A stretch of 64,000 nucleotides of DNA, taken from contig NZ_FNSI01000001.1 in NCBI RefSeq assembly GCF_900104955.1, forward strand, positions 2,080,001-2,144,000, written 5' to 3'. The notes beneath the pieces were generated by a model. It saw only the letters and a list, made by a program, of their open reading frames with translations. It made no database searches and was not told where the DNA came from. The position numbers and the translations under genes were made by a program. Of the stretch, positions 46,703-55,586 are shown piece by piece (the first letter of the stretch is position 1; each line of letters starts with the position of its first letter). This DNA is from Beijerinckia sp. 28-YEA-48. GTDB lineage: Bacteria; Pseudomonadota; Alphaproteobacteria; Rhizobiales; Beijerinckiaceae.

Positions 46703-47392
46703 TTATGTCGCCCGTGCTGCAGCATCGATGAAAGCGGCGATCTCCCTCGGCTGCGAAGCAAGCGACGCATGACTGGCCTTGAGTTCAATGATTTTCTTCG
46801 CTGCCATTCTCTTGGCCATCGACCGTTGGTTGTCAGGATGGATCATGTGATCCTCGGTGGAGACCTGATACCAACATGGCTTCTTTTTCCATGCGGGCGC
46901 CGTAATGGCGTTGCCGAAGGTCGAACCTAAAGGCGCCTTCTGGGTAACGGCCATGACGAGTGCCTCGTCAGCCGTCATGTCCTGGCAAAAACTTTCGCGG
47001 AACTTGTCCGGTTTAATCCAAAGATAGCCATCGCTATCAGGCGTGATGTTGGGGAAGGCAGCCGGCGGCTTGGCCTGGCTAATACCACCGGGACTTTCGC
47101 CCGCATCCGGCGCGAAAGCGGCGACGTAGACGAGGCCAACGACATTCGGCAAGTCGCCCGCTTCGGTCAGAACCGCACCGCCATATGAATGGCCCGCAAG
47201 AAGCACAGGTCCTTCGACCTGCTTGATCATCTTGCGCGTGCGCTCCGCATCTTCGGCCAGCGATGTCAGCGGCAGCTCCACCGCATGGATATTTTTATGA
47301 CCTAGATGGGCAAGTTCAAGAATGGCTTTGCTCCAATGAGCCGCACCGCCCCAAAAGCCATGAACCAATACAATCGTTGGAAGCTCAGCCAT
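46703..47392 (-). CDS. Alpha/beta hydrolase
   Basis: A 229-residue hydrolase: oxyanion region VLVHGFWGGAAHW, nucleophile elbow LLAGHSYGGAVLTEAG, and a C-terminal His in ELKASHASLASQP. It resembles the esterase/hydrolase group that includes EstC-like and salicylate-ester hydrolases. Substrate unknown; no linked pathway genes. Confidence 0.83.
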   Translation of the reverse strand: MAELPTIVLVHGFWGGAAHWSKAILELAHLGHKNIHAVELPLTSLAEDAERTRKMIKQVEGPVLLAGHSYGGAVLTEAGDLPNVVGLVYVAAFAPDAGESPGGISQAKPPAAFPNITPDSDGYLWIKPDKFRESFCQDMTADEALVMAVTQKAPLGSTFGNAITAPAWKKKPCWYQVSTEDHMIHPDNQRSMAKRMAAKKIIELKASHASLASQPREIAAFIDAAARAT

Positions 47393-47709
47393 GACGTCTC
47401 TCCTTGCTAACGTTTAGAGAAGGCCGTTCGCGCTCTCCAAGCCTCAAGTAGAAATCAGTGCTCGCATTCAATTCGAAGAGGCAAACTTCGCTGTCGTTGA
47501 ACGGCGCTCATGGACGCGCCTTCTGCTTACATATGCAAGCGCGTTGAAGAGCCTGTAACAGTTTCGTGAAAACACAATCGACGTACAAGACGAGGGCCCT
47601 GCCCCGTTCTTGTTGATCTTAAATGCAAAACGTCAGGCGCGCAGCGCCTTGGCGGCGCCGTTCGATGCGAAGCGATGGAAATGCGAGCCTTGGAAAAGGC
47701 GCGCGTCGA
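47393..47709. other. Non-coding stretch between hydrolase and small ORF
   Basis: 317 bases without a convincing gene. It should hold the promoter of the minus-strand hydrolase. Short GC-rich self-complementary bits (for example GGCGCGCAGCGCC near 47636) are present but match none of the three repeat families. Confidence 0.5.
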
Positions 47710-47913
47710 TCAGGCGACGAACAGGGACGCCGCGGCCGCGCCAGCCATGACAACGACGGCGACGATCGCCAAGCCGCGCCACCAGACGGCGCGCTGAAGG
47801 CGCTGTGCCGACGGGTTGAAGTCGGGGCCGCAAACGAGCGCGTAGCCAGCCGCCTCCTCCGCTCTCTGCATGGAGCCGATCGTGACGCGGGGTGAGGAGC
47901 GCTTTGTCATCAT
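47710..47913 (-). CDS. Possible small membrane-anchored protein
   Basis: 67 residues. The first half is polar; the last 20 (WWRGLAIVAVVVMAGAAAAS) form a membrane helix preceded by arginines, a believable tail anchor. There is no good ribosome site before either ATG (47913 or 47910), and I recognise no family. It may be real or chance. Confidence 0.4.
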   Translation of the reverse strand: MMTKRSSPRVTIGSMQRAEEAAGYALVCGPDFNPSAQRLQRAVWWRGLAIVAVVVMAGAAAASLFVA

Positions 47914-48054
47914 GCAGCCAATCTTGCGCCGCGTCGCTTAACGCCACCTGAACGGCATCGATCCGGCGAGGGTTATTCCTCCTCATCCCCAACGAACCCT
48001 TGATCGCGTCTGCGACTGACGAAACGCGCCAGCCAGCTTGGCCAAACGCCGGCC

Positions 48055-48072
48055 AATTCATCCCGCTGTCAC
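48055..48072 (+). promoter_or_regulatory. Possible Pho box upstream of the PhoX gene
   Basis: AATTCATCCCGCTGTCAC has a perfect second half-site (CTGTCAC) and a weak first (AATTCAT), 11 apart, as PhoB sites are. It ends 36 bases before the start codon, where activation by PhoB would be expected. Weak match. Confidence 0.35.
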
Positions 48073-48108
48073 ACGCGAAAACTAGAAGCGCTCCAAAGTA
48101 TCCGTCTG

Positions 48109-50100
48109 ATGGAGCCCCCTGTGTCCCAATCGAAACCTCTCTTCTCCTCAACCGCCCGCCTGCGCGAAAGCGAGGACATCGGCTCCAACACCTCGGAAAA
48201 TCCGACCATCGGCGACATGATCGCCGCGCGGCTCAACCGCCGCGATCTGATGCGCGGCGCGCTGGCCGTTGGCGCCGTCAGCGCCACCCTGCCGATGCAG
48301 GTTCTGGCCCAGGCTCCGGCGGCGCCCAAAACCTCGTTCAACTTCACCGAGGTCGAAGCTGGCTCGGACGAAAAGCACCATGTCGCCGAAGGCTATGACG
48401 CCGACGTCCTGATCCGCTGGGGCGACCCGGTGCTGCCGGGTGCGCCGGCTTTCGACCCGGCCAAGCAGACCGCCGCCGGCCAGAAACTGCAGTTTGGCTA
48501 CAACAACGATTATGTCGGCTATCTGCCCCTGCCCGGCGCCGATCCGTCCCAGCGCGGCCTGCTGGTGGTCAATCACGAATATACCAATGAAGAGCTGATG
48601 TTCCCCGGCCTCGGCGGCCGCCAGGAAATTAAGGCGGTGAACTTCGCCAATATCACCAAGGACCTCGCCGACATCGAAATGGCCGCCCACGGCGGCTCCG
48701 TGCTTGAGATCCAGCGCGTCAATGGCAAGTGGCAGGTCGTGCCCGGCTCGAAATATGCGCGCCGCATCACCGCCGACACGCCGATCGCCATCACCGGCCC
48801 CGCCGCCGGCGATGCCCGTATGAAGACGTCGGCTGATCCCGACGGCAAGACCGTGCTCGGCACGATCAACAATTGCTCGGGCGGCGTGACGCCGTGGGGC
48901 ACGTGGCTGACCTGCGAGGAAAACTTCAACGGCTATTTCTGGGGCACCGCCGATGGCCACCCGGATGAGAAAGCGCTGAAGCGCTATGGCGCGCCGGGCA
49001 GCCAATATGCCTGGGGCAAATATTACGACCGTTTCGACATCGCCAAGGAGCGCAACGAGATCAACCGTTTCGGCTGGGTCGTCGAAATCGATCCGTTCGA
49101 CCCGACCTCGACGCCGAAGAAGCGCACGGCGCTTGGCCGCGTCAAGCATGAAGCCGCCGCCGGCATCATGGCGCGCGATGGCCGCTATGTGGTCTACACC
49201 GGCGACGACGAACGCTTCGACTATGTCTACAAGTTCGTCACCGAAGGCCGTGTCGATCCGCAGAACCGCGCCGCCAACATGGACCTGCTCGATCGCGGCA
49301 CGCTCTATGTCGCCAAATACAATGCGGACGGCAGCGGCGAATGGCTGCCGCTCATCCACGGCCAGGGCAAGCTGACCGCCGAGAACGGTTTTGCCAGCCA
49401 GGCCGATCTGCTGATCAACCTGCGCTTCGCCGGTGACGCCGTCGGCGCCACCAAGATGGACCGGCCGGAAGACGTGGAAGCCAATCCGACAACCGGCAAG
49501 GTCTATGTGATGTTGACCAACAACACGCGCCGCACCGAGGCCCAGATCGACGCCGCCAATCCACGGCCTAACAACCGCTTCGGCCATATCGTCGAAATGA
49601 CGCCGGCCGATGGCGACCATGCCGCCACCGCTTTCCGCTGGGACATTCTGGTGAAGGCGGGCGACCACACCGTTGCCTCGACAGGCGCCAGCTTCAACCC
49701 GGCGACCACCAAGAACGGCTGGTTCGGCATGCCCGACAACCTTGCCGTCGATGGCCAGGGCCGGGTGTGGATCGCCACCGACGGCAATTCGCCGGCCAAG
49801 ACCGGCCGCGCCGATGGCCTGTGGGCGATCGAAACCGAAGGTCCGCTGCGCGGCACGTCGAAGCACTTCTTCCGCGTGCCGGCGGGCGCCGAAATGTGCG
49901 GCCCGTTCTTCACGCCGAACGACGAAACCCTGTTCCTTGCCGTACAACACCCGGGCGAGGCGGACGAGGATGATCCGAAGGCGCCGCCAGCGACCTTCGA
50001 GCAGCCCGCCACCCGTTGGCCCGACTTCGCCGATGGGGTGCCGCCTCGCCCAGCCGTGGTCGTGGTGACCAAGAAAGGCGGCGGCAAAATCGCCGTCTGA
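48109..50100 (+). CDS. PhoX-family phosphatase (DUF839), Tat-exported
   Basis: A 663-residue protein of the PhoX family, Ca2+/Fe-dependent phosphatases outside the cytoplasm. It has a Tat signal (NRRDLMRGALAVGAVSATLP at 44-63) and repeated propeller strands; NHEYTNEELMFPG, NNCSGGVTPWGTWLTCEENFNGYFW (with the Cys that helps hold metal), GRVKHEAAAGIMARDGRYVVYTGDDERFDYVYKFV and MDRPEDVEANPTTGKVYVMLTNN are the conserved blocks. The start is uncertain: ATG 48109 or GTG 48121. It probably releases phosphate from organic esters under phosphate stress; see the possible Pho box. Confidence 0.88.
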   Translation: MEPPVSQSKPLFSSTARLRESEDIGSNTSENPTIGDMIAARLNRRDLMRGALAVGAVSATLPMQVLAQAPAAPKTSFNFTEVEAGSDEKHHVAEGYDADVLIRWGDPVLPGAPAFDPAKQTAAGQKLQFGYNNDYVGYLPLPGADPSQRGLLVVNHEYTNEELMFPGLGGRQEIKAVNFANITKDLADIEMAAHGGSVLEIQRVNGKWQVVPGSKYARRITADTPIAITGPAAGDARMKTSADPDGKTVLGTINNCSGGVTPWGTWLTCEENFNGYFWGTADGHPDEKALKRYGAPGSQYAWGKYYDRFDIAKERNEINRFGWVVEIDPFDPTSTPKKRTALGRVKHEAAAGIMARDGRYVVYTGDDERFDYVYKFVTEGRVDPQNRAANMDLLDRGTLYVAKYNADGSGEWLPLIHGQGKLTAENGFASQADLLINLRFAGDAVGATKMDRPEDVEANPTTGKVYVMLTNNTRRTEAQIDAANPRPNNRFGHIVEMTPADGDHAATAFRWDILVKAGDHTVASTGASFNPATTKNGWFGMPDNLAVDGQGRVWIATDGNSPAKTGRADGLWAIETEGPLRGTSKHFFRVPAGAEMCGPFFTPNDETLFLAVQHPGEADEDDPKAPPATFEQPATRWPDFADGVPPRPAVVVVTKKGGGKIAV

Positions 50101-50300
50101 CCGACCCCGGCAGGGATCCGGCGCATTTTCTCCACGCCAACCGACATTGGCTCTACCGGAAAATGCTCCAACTTTTGAAGATGATAGCGGATGGCGGCCG
50201 ACTGGCAGCCATCCGTTTTCGTTTTGTTCACTCCCGCTGGCGATTGGTGGCTTATATTGACGGCAATCGAATCAGGCATTGAGAAGCTCAGGCACATCAC

Positions 50301-52361
50301 ATGGCAGGCGGCGATCTGTTCGGAAACGCGGCACGTAAGATCAAGGTAGAAAAACCCGTGGCGAAGACGCCGAAGACACCCCCACCCGAAAAACCCCGTG
50401 GCAACGGCACGCCCGGCGAAGCGGATTACAACGCCTCCTCGATCGAAGTTCTCGAGGGGCTTGAGCCTGTCCGTCGCCGGCCCGGCATGTATATCGGCGG
50501 CACCGACGAAGCCGCCCTGCATCATCTCTTCGCCGAGGTGATCGACAACTCCATGGACGAGGCCGTCGCTGGCCACGCCACCTGGATCGACGTCGTCGTC
50601 GAAGAGGACGACTGGATCACCGTGACCGACAACGGCCGTGGCATCCCGGTCGATCCGCATCCGAAATTCCCGAAGAAGTCGGCGCTGGAAGTCATCATGA
50701 CGACCCTGCATGCCGGCGGTAAGTTCGACAGCGGCGCCTACCAGACCTCGGGCGGTCTGCATGGCGTCGGCGTCTCGGTCGTCAACGCTCTCTCCGAGCG
50801 GCTTGAAGTCGAGGTGGCGAAGAACAAGCAGCTCTATACCCAGGCGTTCGAGCGCGGCCATGCGGTGACAAAGCTGGAAAATGTTGGCCCGACCGCCAAT
50901 CGCCGCGGCACGAGAATCAGATTCAAGCCCGACCCGCAGATCTTTGGAAAGGCGATACATTTCCGCCCTGCCCGGCTGTTCCGGATGACGCGCTCGAAGG
51001 CCTATCTGTACGGCGGCGTCGAGATCCGCTGGCATTGCGCGCCATCGCTCTTGAAGGACGACTCCACCGTTCCCGCCGAGGCGACCTTCCACTTCCCCGG
51101 CGGTCTGCGCGACTATCTGGCGTCCGACATCGAAGGCAAGGAACTGGTCTCCGAACAGGGCTTCAACGGCAAGGTCGAGAAGCCGGGTGGCCATGGTTCG
51201 GTCGAATGGGCGGTGGCCTGGATGGCGGCCGAGGACGGCTTCGTCCATTCCTATTGCAACACCATCCCGACGCCAGACGGTGGCACTCACGAAGCGGGCC
51301 TGCGCACCGCCCTGTTGCGCGCGCTGAAGGATCATGCCGAGCGTATCGGCCAGTCGAAGCGCGCCGCGAATGTCACCGCCGACGACGTGATGAACACGGC
51401 GGCGGCGCTGATCTCGGTCTTTATCCGCGAGCCGGAATTCCAAGGCCAGAACAAGAGCCGGTTGATGACGACCGAAGCCTCGCGCCTGGTCGAGGGCGTG
51501 GTGCGCGACGCGTTCGACCATTGGCTGGCGGGAGCGCCGACCCAGGCGTTGAAACTGCTCGACTGGGCGGTGGAGCGCTCCGAGGAACGGTTGCGCCGGC
51601 GCGCCGAAAAGGACGTCGCCCGCAAGACCGCCGTGCGCAAACTGCGCCTGCCGGGCAAGCTCGCCGACTGCTCGAACACCTCGCTGGAAAACACCGAACT
51701 CTTCATCGTCGAAGGTGACTCGGCCGGTGGTTCAGCCAAACAGGCGCGCGACCGCGCCAGCCAGGCGATCCTGCCGCTGCGCGGCAAGATCCTCAACGTC
51801 GCCTCGGCGACGAAGGACAAGCTGTCGGCAAACCAGCAGCTCGCCGACCTCTCCCAGGCGCTCGGCTGCGGCACCGGCACCCATTACAAGCACACCGACC
51901 TGCGCTACGGCAAAGTGATCGTGATGACCGACGCCGACGTCGACGGCGCCCATATCGCTTCGCTGCTGATCACCTTCTTCTGGCGGCAGATGCCGAAACT
52001 GATCGAGAGCGGCCATCTCTTCCTCGCCGTGCCGCCGCTCTACAAACTGACCCAGGGCGCCAAGACGGCCTATGCCCGCAACGACAAGCACCGCGAGGAG
52101 CTGACCAAGAGCTTCTTCACCGGCAAGGGCAAGATCGAGGTCAGCCGCTTTAAAGGTCTGGGTGAGATGCTGCCGGCGCAGCTCAAGGAAACCACCATGG
52201 ACCCGAAGAAGCGCATGCTGCTGAAGGTGATGGTGCAGCCCGAAGACAAGGAAGCCACGGCGGACTCGGTCGAGCGGCTGATGGGCAACAAGCCGGAAGC
52301 GCGCTTCACCTTCATCACGGAACGGGCAGAATTCGCTTCGACCGAAGGGCTCGATATCTAG
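50301..52361 (+). CDS. parE: DNA topoisomerase IV subunit B
   Basis: ATPase subunit of topoisomerase IV, which unlinks daughter chromosomes. It has the GHKL ATPase motifs (EVIDNSMDEAVAGHA, VTDNGRGIPVD, GGLHGVGVSVVNALS), the TOPRIM motif EGDSAGGSAKQARDR, and DADVDGAHIASLLITFFWRQMPKL. Length (686) and the ParE-type sequence ILPLRGKILNVASAT fit ParE rather than GyrB. ParC is not in the window. Confidence 0.95.
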   Translation: MAGGDLFGNAARKIKVEKPVAKTPKTPPPEKPRGNGTPGEADYNASSIEVLEGLEPVRRRPGMYIGGTDEAALHHLFAEVIDNSMDEAVAGHATWIDVVVEEDDWITVTDNGRGIPVDPHPKFPKKSALEVIMTTLHAGGKFDSGAYQTSGGLHGVGVSVVNALSERLEVEVAKNKQLYTQAFERGHAVTKLENVGPTANRRGTRIRFKPDPQIFGKAIHFRPARLFRMTRSKAYLYGGVEIRWHCAPSLLKDDSTVPAEATFHFPGGLRDYLASDIEGKELVSEQGFNGKVEKPGGHGSVEWAVAWMAAEDGFVHSYCNTIPTPDGGTHEAGLRTALLRALKDHAERIGQSKRAANVTADDVMNTAAALISVFIREPEFQGQNKSRLMTTEASRLVEGVVRDAFDHWLAGAPTQALKLLDWAVERSEERLRRRAEKDVARKTAVRKLRLPGKLADCSNTSLENTELFIVEGDSAGGSAKQARDRASQAILPLRGKILNVASATKDKLSANQQLADLSQALGCGTGTHYKHTDLRYGKVIVMTDADVDGAHIASLLITFFWRQMPKLIESGHLFLAVPPLYKLTQGAKTAYARNDKHREELTKSFFTGKGKIEVSRFKGLGEMLPAQLKETTMDPKKRMLLKVMVQPEDKEATADSVERLMGNKPEARFTFITERAEFASTEGLDI

Positions 52362-52380
52362 AGCTGAGAAAGCGATTCAA

Positions 52381-52437
52381 GAGGCTGAGAATTTGATTCC
52401 GCTTATGGGTCGAAGCGACTGAAGCGGAATCGAATTT
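52381..52437. repeat. Family C direct repeat, left copy
   Basis: 57 bases identical to 55336-55392 and in the same direction. Inside, ATTTGATTCCGCTT pairs with AAGCGGAATCGAAT around a short loop that holds a small GTCG/CGAC pair. This copy begins 20 bases after the parE stop and ends nine bases before the stop of the SCO-like gene. Confidence 0.92.
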
Positions 52438-52446
52438 TCACAGCGG

Positions 52447-52950
52447 TCAGAGGTGCGCGTCATCTCCGGCAGGATGCATCAGCTGCCCAGTCCGTGTGGC
52501 GATCGCGGCTTCGTCTGTGCCATCGAGGAAGTGGCTGCGGTACGTGCCATCGGGTCCGATCAGATAGCTGATCGCGGTATGCGGCACCGCATAGCCATCG
52601 GGATCCTCGGCATCAGGCTTACGCTCGGCAAAGACGCGGAAGGCACGTTTGGCGGCATCGATATGTTCCGCCGTGCCGGTCAGTCCGGTGAAGCGCGGAT
52701 GATTGCTGGCCAGATAGGCCTTCATCACAGCGGGCGTGTCGCGCGCCGGGTCGACGGTGATGTAGAGCGGCGCGAGCCGATCGCCCACATCAAGCCGATC
52801 GAGGGCGCCCGACAGCACGCCGAGGGCGCGCGGACAGACTACCCGGCAATGGGTGAAGCCGAAATAGACCAGCAGATAGCGACCACGATAGTCCGCCTCG
52901 CTCACGGCGCGACCATTATGGTCGACGAGAGAAAAGCGGGCGGTGATCAT
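52447..52950 (-). CDS. SCO-like thioredoxin-fold protein without membrane anchor
   Basis: A 167-residue protein of the SCO1/SenC/PrrC family, usually copper chaperones of cytochrome oxidase. The Cx3C motif is in FGFTHCRVVCPRALG and the copper His is in AVPHTAISYLIGPDG. Normal SCO proteins have an N-terminal membrane helix; here ITARFSLVDHNGRAVSEAD starts at once, so it looks cytoplasmic. The ATG at 52950 overlaps the stop of the gene before it as ATGA, so translation is coupled. It may serve redox chemistry for the linalool-dehydratase-like protein; inference. Confidence 0.85.
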   Translation of the reverse strand: MITARFSLVDHNGRAVSEADYRGRYLLVYFGFTHCRVVCPRALGVLSGALDRLDVGDRLAPLYITVDPARDTPAVMKAYLASNHPRFTGLTGTAEHIDAAKRAFRVFAERKPDAEDPDGYAVPHTAISYLIGPDGTYRSHFLDGTDEAAIATRTGQLMHPAGDDAHL

Positions 52951-54536
52951 CGCTGCCATTCCATTTCGATCCGGAAGGCTTTGTCGGGATCGAAGCTGAC
53001 CAGCAGGTCATCGCCTTCGCGACGGCCGTGCGAGGCGTCGCCTCCGATAACCTGCGCGGCATCGCCTCGGCTGAAGAGCGCGCCATCGATATGCAGCGTC
53101 CAATCGCCCCTGCCCCAGACATTGGCGAACGCCAGCGCGATCGGCCCCGACCGGGATCGGCCGCGCCGCCCGACGATCAACAATTTGGCCGCGGTTGAAT
53201 CGTAGCGCGCGGCGCGCAAATCGAGCCCTTCCGGCATGTCGGTCAGCGCCGGCTCGGCGAAATGGGCGTCGCCCCAGGGGTTGTCGTAAAGCTGGCGCAG
53301 ACCATCGGGCACGTTCAGCCGGGCATAGCCGAGCAAAACGTTGCCGGTGTGCGGGTCCATCGCGGCCAAGCGGCCTTGCGCGTCGAACCAACCGTCGCGA
53401 CGGCGATAGTAGAAAGCGCCATCGTCCCATTCAGGCGTGAGGCACTGATCGGCATAGCCCAGCAGGCTATCGAGCGTGTCGCGATCGCCAACCTCGGACG
53501 CACACACCGCGCCCCAGCCATGATCATAGGCGGCCGTAAGCTCACGGCCATAGCCGGCGGGCGGAATGGACGGTTGGATCCAAAGCGTTCCGTCGGGACC
53601 GGGGCGCGTCCAATGCGCCATCTGCGCCGGATAATGCGTCTTCACGAATGCCGGATTCCAGGCATGCATCAATGAGGACGCCCAGAAATCCGCCCAAGCG
53701 AGCGGCGGTCGGCGCACCAGCGCGTGCTCCTTTTCCTGTACCAGGATGTTGTAATGGCCGGCTGGATCGACGATGCCGAAATCGGCCCAGGCGCGCTTGT
53801 AGCCCTCGGTCACCTCGGTCGCGGTATGGCCGCCATGAATGAGATCGTGCAGGCGGAAGCCCAGGATCGCGGGCTGGTTGCACACCTGGAACACGCAATT
53901 AGGCTCGCAGGCGATGCCGAGATAGCCCTTCTCGACCATCGTCCAATAAATATGCTCGTTGAGTGAGCGCTCATCATAGGCGAAAGCCTCGCCGCCATCG
54001 CCCCAGAAAAGCGGCTTGATCGCAAACGTCAGAGCGCCCGGCGTGGCATAGCGATCATCACGGAAAAGATAATGATAGAGCAAGGTCATCGACTGGATGT
54101 ACGCGCTGTACATGATGTTGTCGGAGCCGACCGGATTCCATTGGTTCGGCAGCTTGCCGAGCGCTTTGTTGAGCGGGCCGTTCCCGGTGCTGACATAGTG
54201 CCAGTAGGTCCAGACATCCGGCGACAGCATCTTTTCGATCAGCTGCTGAAACGTGCGCCGAAACATCGCCGGCGCGGCCGGCAGCCGGTGGATGTGCGTA
54301 AGCGCCAGCGCATAGCTCATATAAGCGAGCTGGAAACGCAGCGCCCCGAAATCCTCCTGCATGGAACTGCGGCCCTGCATGCCTGACCAGTCATCGGGCA
54401 GGCGCGCGGCGAGATCGCGCATCCGGCGCAAATGCCCCGCCTCCTTGTCGCCAAGGGCGGGAGATGGCGATCCAGAAAGGTCGCGAGAGCCGTGCGGCGG
54501 GGTGTCCGTATTTCGCATACGTTGCGCCTCAAGCAT
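52947..54536 (-). CDS. Linalool dehydratase/isomerase-like protein
   Basis: A 529-residue protein. The segments LRFQLAYMSYALALTHI, SDNIMYSAYIQSMTLLYHYL and GIACEPNCVFQVCNQPAIL closely follow the linalool dehydratase/isomerase (LinD) family as I remember it: CEP-x-x-x-F-x-x-C gives Cys210 and Cys219 nine apart, as the two catalytic cysteines of LinD are. The His in LinD's MYKGH segment is Tyr here (NIMYSAY). The C-terminal 200 residues are beta-rich and are not part of the LinD core. There is no clear signal peptide, while LinD is periplasmic. GGAGGG six bases before the ATG supports the start. It shares a transcript with the SCO-like gene and is divergent from a TetR gene. Reaction and substrate are unknown. 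Confidence 0.75.
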   Translation of the reverse strand: MLEAQRMRNTDTPPHGSRDLSGSPSPALGDKEAGHLRRMRDLAARLPDDWSGMQGRSSMQEDFGALRFQLAYMSYALALTHIHRLPAAPAMFRRTFQQLIEKMLSPDVWTYWHYVSTGNGPLNKALGKLPNQWNPVGSDNIMYSAYIQSMTLLYHYLFRDDRYATPGALTFAIKPLFWGDGGEAFAYDERSLNEHIYWTMVEKGYLGIACEPNCVFQVCNQPAILGFRLHDLIHGGHTATEVTEGYKRAWADFGIVDPAGHYNILVQEKEHALVRRPPLAWADFWASSLMHAWNPAFVKTHYPAQMAHWTRPGPDGTLWIQPSIPPAGYGRELTAAYDHGWGAVCASEVGDRDTLDSLLGYADQCLTPEWDDGAFYYRRRDGWFDAQGRLAAMDPHTGNVLLGYARLNVPDGLRQLYDNPWGDAHFAEPALTDMPEGLDLRAARYDSTAAKLLIVGRRGRSRSGPIALAFANVWGRGDWTLHIDGALFSRGDAAQVIGGDASHGRREGDDLLVSFDPDKAFRIEMEWQR

Positions 54537-54610
54537 CGCCCACCCTCCATAGTCGGACTTATTGGCGACACCCGTCAGAGCGATTGGATGCCTTGCCGGC
54601 CTTGGACATA

Positions 54611-54639
54611 AACTTATCCAAGTGTATGATAATCGTCAA
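54611..54639 (-). promoter_or_regulatory. Candidate promoter of the linalool-dehydratase-like gene
   Basis: On the minus strand TTGACG (54634-54639) and TAAGTT (54611-54616) are separated by 17 bases. Direct copies of TGGACATAAA at 54604 and 54642 flank it in the AT-rich divergent region, where the TetR protein could bind. The -10 match is weak. Confidence 0.45.
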
Positions 54640-54671
54640 TATGGACATAAATAGTATAATTAGAAAGCGCC

Positions 54672-55337
54672 ATGGAGCAGTTATCGAACCGAAAGGCTCC
54701 CATGAGCCGCGCCGAAATCGGCGAGCAACGCCGTTCCCGCATGCGGGAACGGCTGCTCGCCGCCAGCGCGAGGGTGATCGCCGAGCGTGGTCCCGAAAAG
54801 GTTACGATCGACGACTTCATCGCCGCGGCCGAGGTTTCGCGCGGCACCTTCTACAATCATTTTTCGACGCGCGAGGCATTACTGGAGGCCCTGTGGACCA
54901 CCATCGGGCACGATCCGTTCGCTGAGATTCTGATCGCCTGCAAGACCATCTCCGACCCTGTCGAACACCTGTCCGCGGTGACGCGCCTGGTCTTGCGGCA
55001 AGCGGCCTCAAACCCGACCTGGGGTTGGCTCGTTGTCGCTCTTTCGGCCGAACGCGCGACCGTCAACGACGATCTTCGCGCTTACCCGGTGCCGGATCTG
55101 CGGGCGGGCGGAGCGGCGGGATTGTTTCATTACGACGATCTTGCCTGCGCCGCCGATCTTGTCGTGGGCACCGCCCGCTCCGGCCTTCAAGCCATACTGA
55201 AAGAGGGCCGCTCCCCGCATTATGCCGAAGCGATGAGTAAGATGCTGCTGTTGGCTCTTGGCGTCCCACAACCGGAAGCGCACCGCATCAGCCGCTTGAC
55301 CATCCTGGCATCATCAACGGAAACGCACGGCCGTTGA
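54672..55337 (+). CDS. TetR-family transcriptional regulator
   Basis: A 221-residue regulator with the N-terminal HTH (IAERGPEKVTIDDFIAAAEVSRGTFYNHFSTREALLEAL) and a TetR-type ligand domain. It is divergent from the linalool-dehydratase-like gene, 135 bases away, so it likely controls that operon. Starts at 54672 or 54702 are both possible. Its stop codon TGA overlaps the first bases of the right 57-bp repeat. Confidence 0.9.
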   Translation: MEQLSNRKAPMSRAEIGEQRRSRMRERLLAASARVIAERGPEKVTIDDFIAAAEVSRGTFYNHFSTREALLEALWTTIGHDPFAEILIACKTISDPVEHLSAVTRLVLRQAASNPTWGWLVVALSAERATVNDDLRAYPVPDLRAGGAAGLFHYDDLACAADLVVGTARSGLQAILKEGRSPHYAEAMSKMLLLALGVPQPEAHRISRLTILASSTETHGR

Positions 55338-55392
55338 GGCTGAGAATTTGATTCCGCTTATGGGTCGAAGCGACTGAAGCGGAATCGAATTT
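55336..55392. repeat. Family C direct repeat, right copy
   Basis: Same 57 bases as at 52381-52437. It begins inside the TetR stop codon, so the two copies enclose the SCO-like, linalool-dehydratase-like and TetR genes with almost no other DNA. The first base after the identical part differs (C here, T on the left). Confidence 0.92.
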
Positions 55393-55413
55393 CGAAAGTC
55401 GGGTGGTCCCTCG

Positions 55414-55563
55414 GTGTCATCCCGGACAGCCGCGCAGCAGGTGATCCGGGACCCAGGGGCGACAAGCTCAATGGCCGCTATCGCGCGCCTGCTAGCACGA
55501 CGCTCTCTTCATCCTACCACTCGCTCCTGGATCCCGGATCGCCTGCGGCGTCCGGGAAGACAC
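55414..55563. repeat. Family D dispersed long inverted repeat (D3)
   Basis: Left arm GTGTCATCCCGGACAGCCGC ... CCGGGACCCAGGGGCGA and right arm TCGCTCCTGGATCCCGG ... GTCCGGGAAGACAC pair imperfectly over about 50 bases around a 50-base centre. It lies between the right family C copy and the convergent TonB receptor gene. Confidence 0.82.
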
Positions 55564-55586
55564 TGAGGCTTCCGCGTCAGAGGTTG

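Noticed and set aside
48148..49950. 600-codon open frame on the minus strand opposite the PhoX gene
   Set aside because: Complementary shadow of a well-supported gene; no family motif and no ribosome site.
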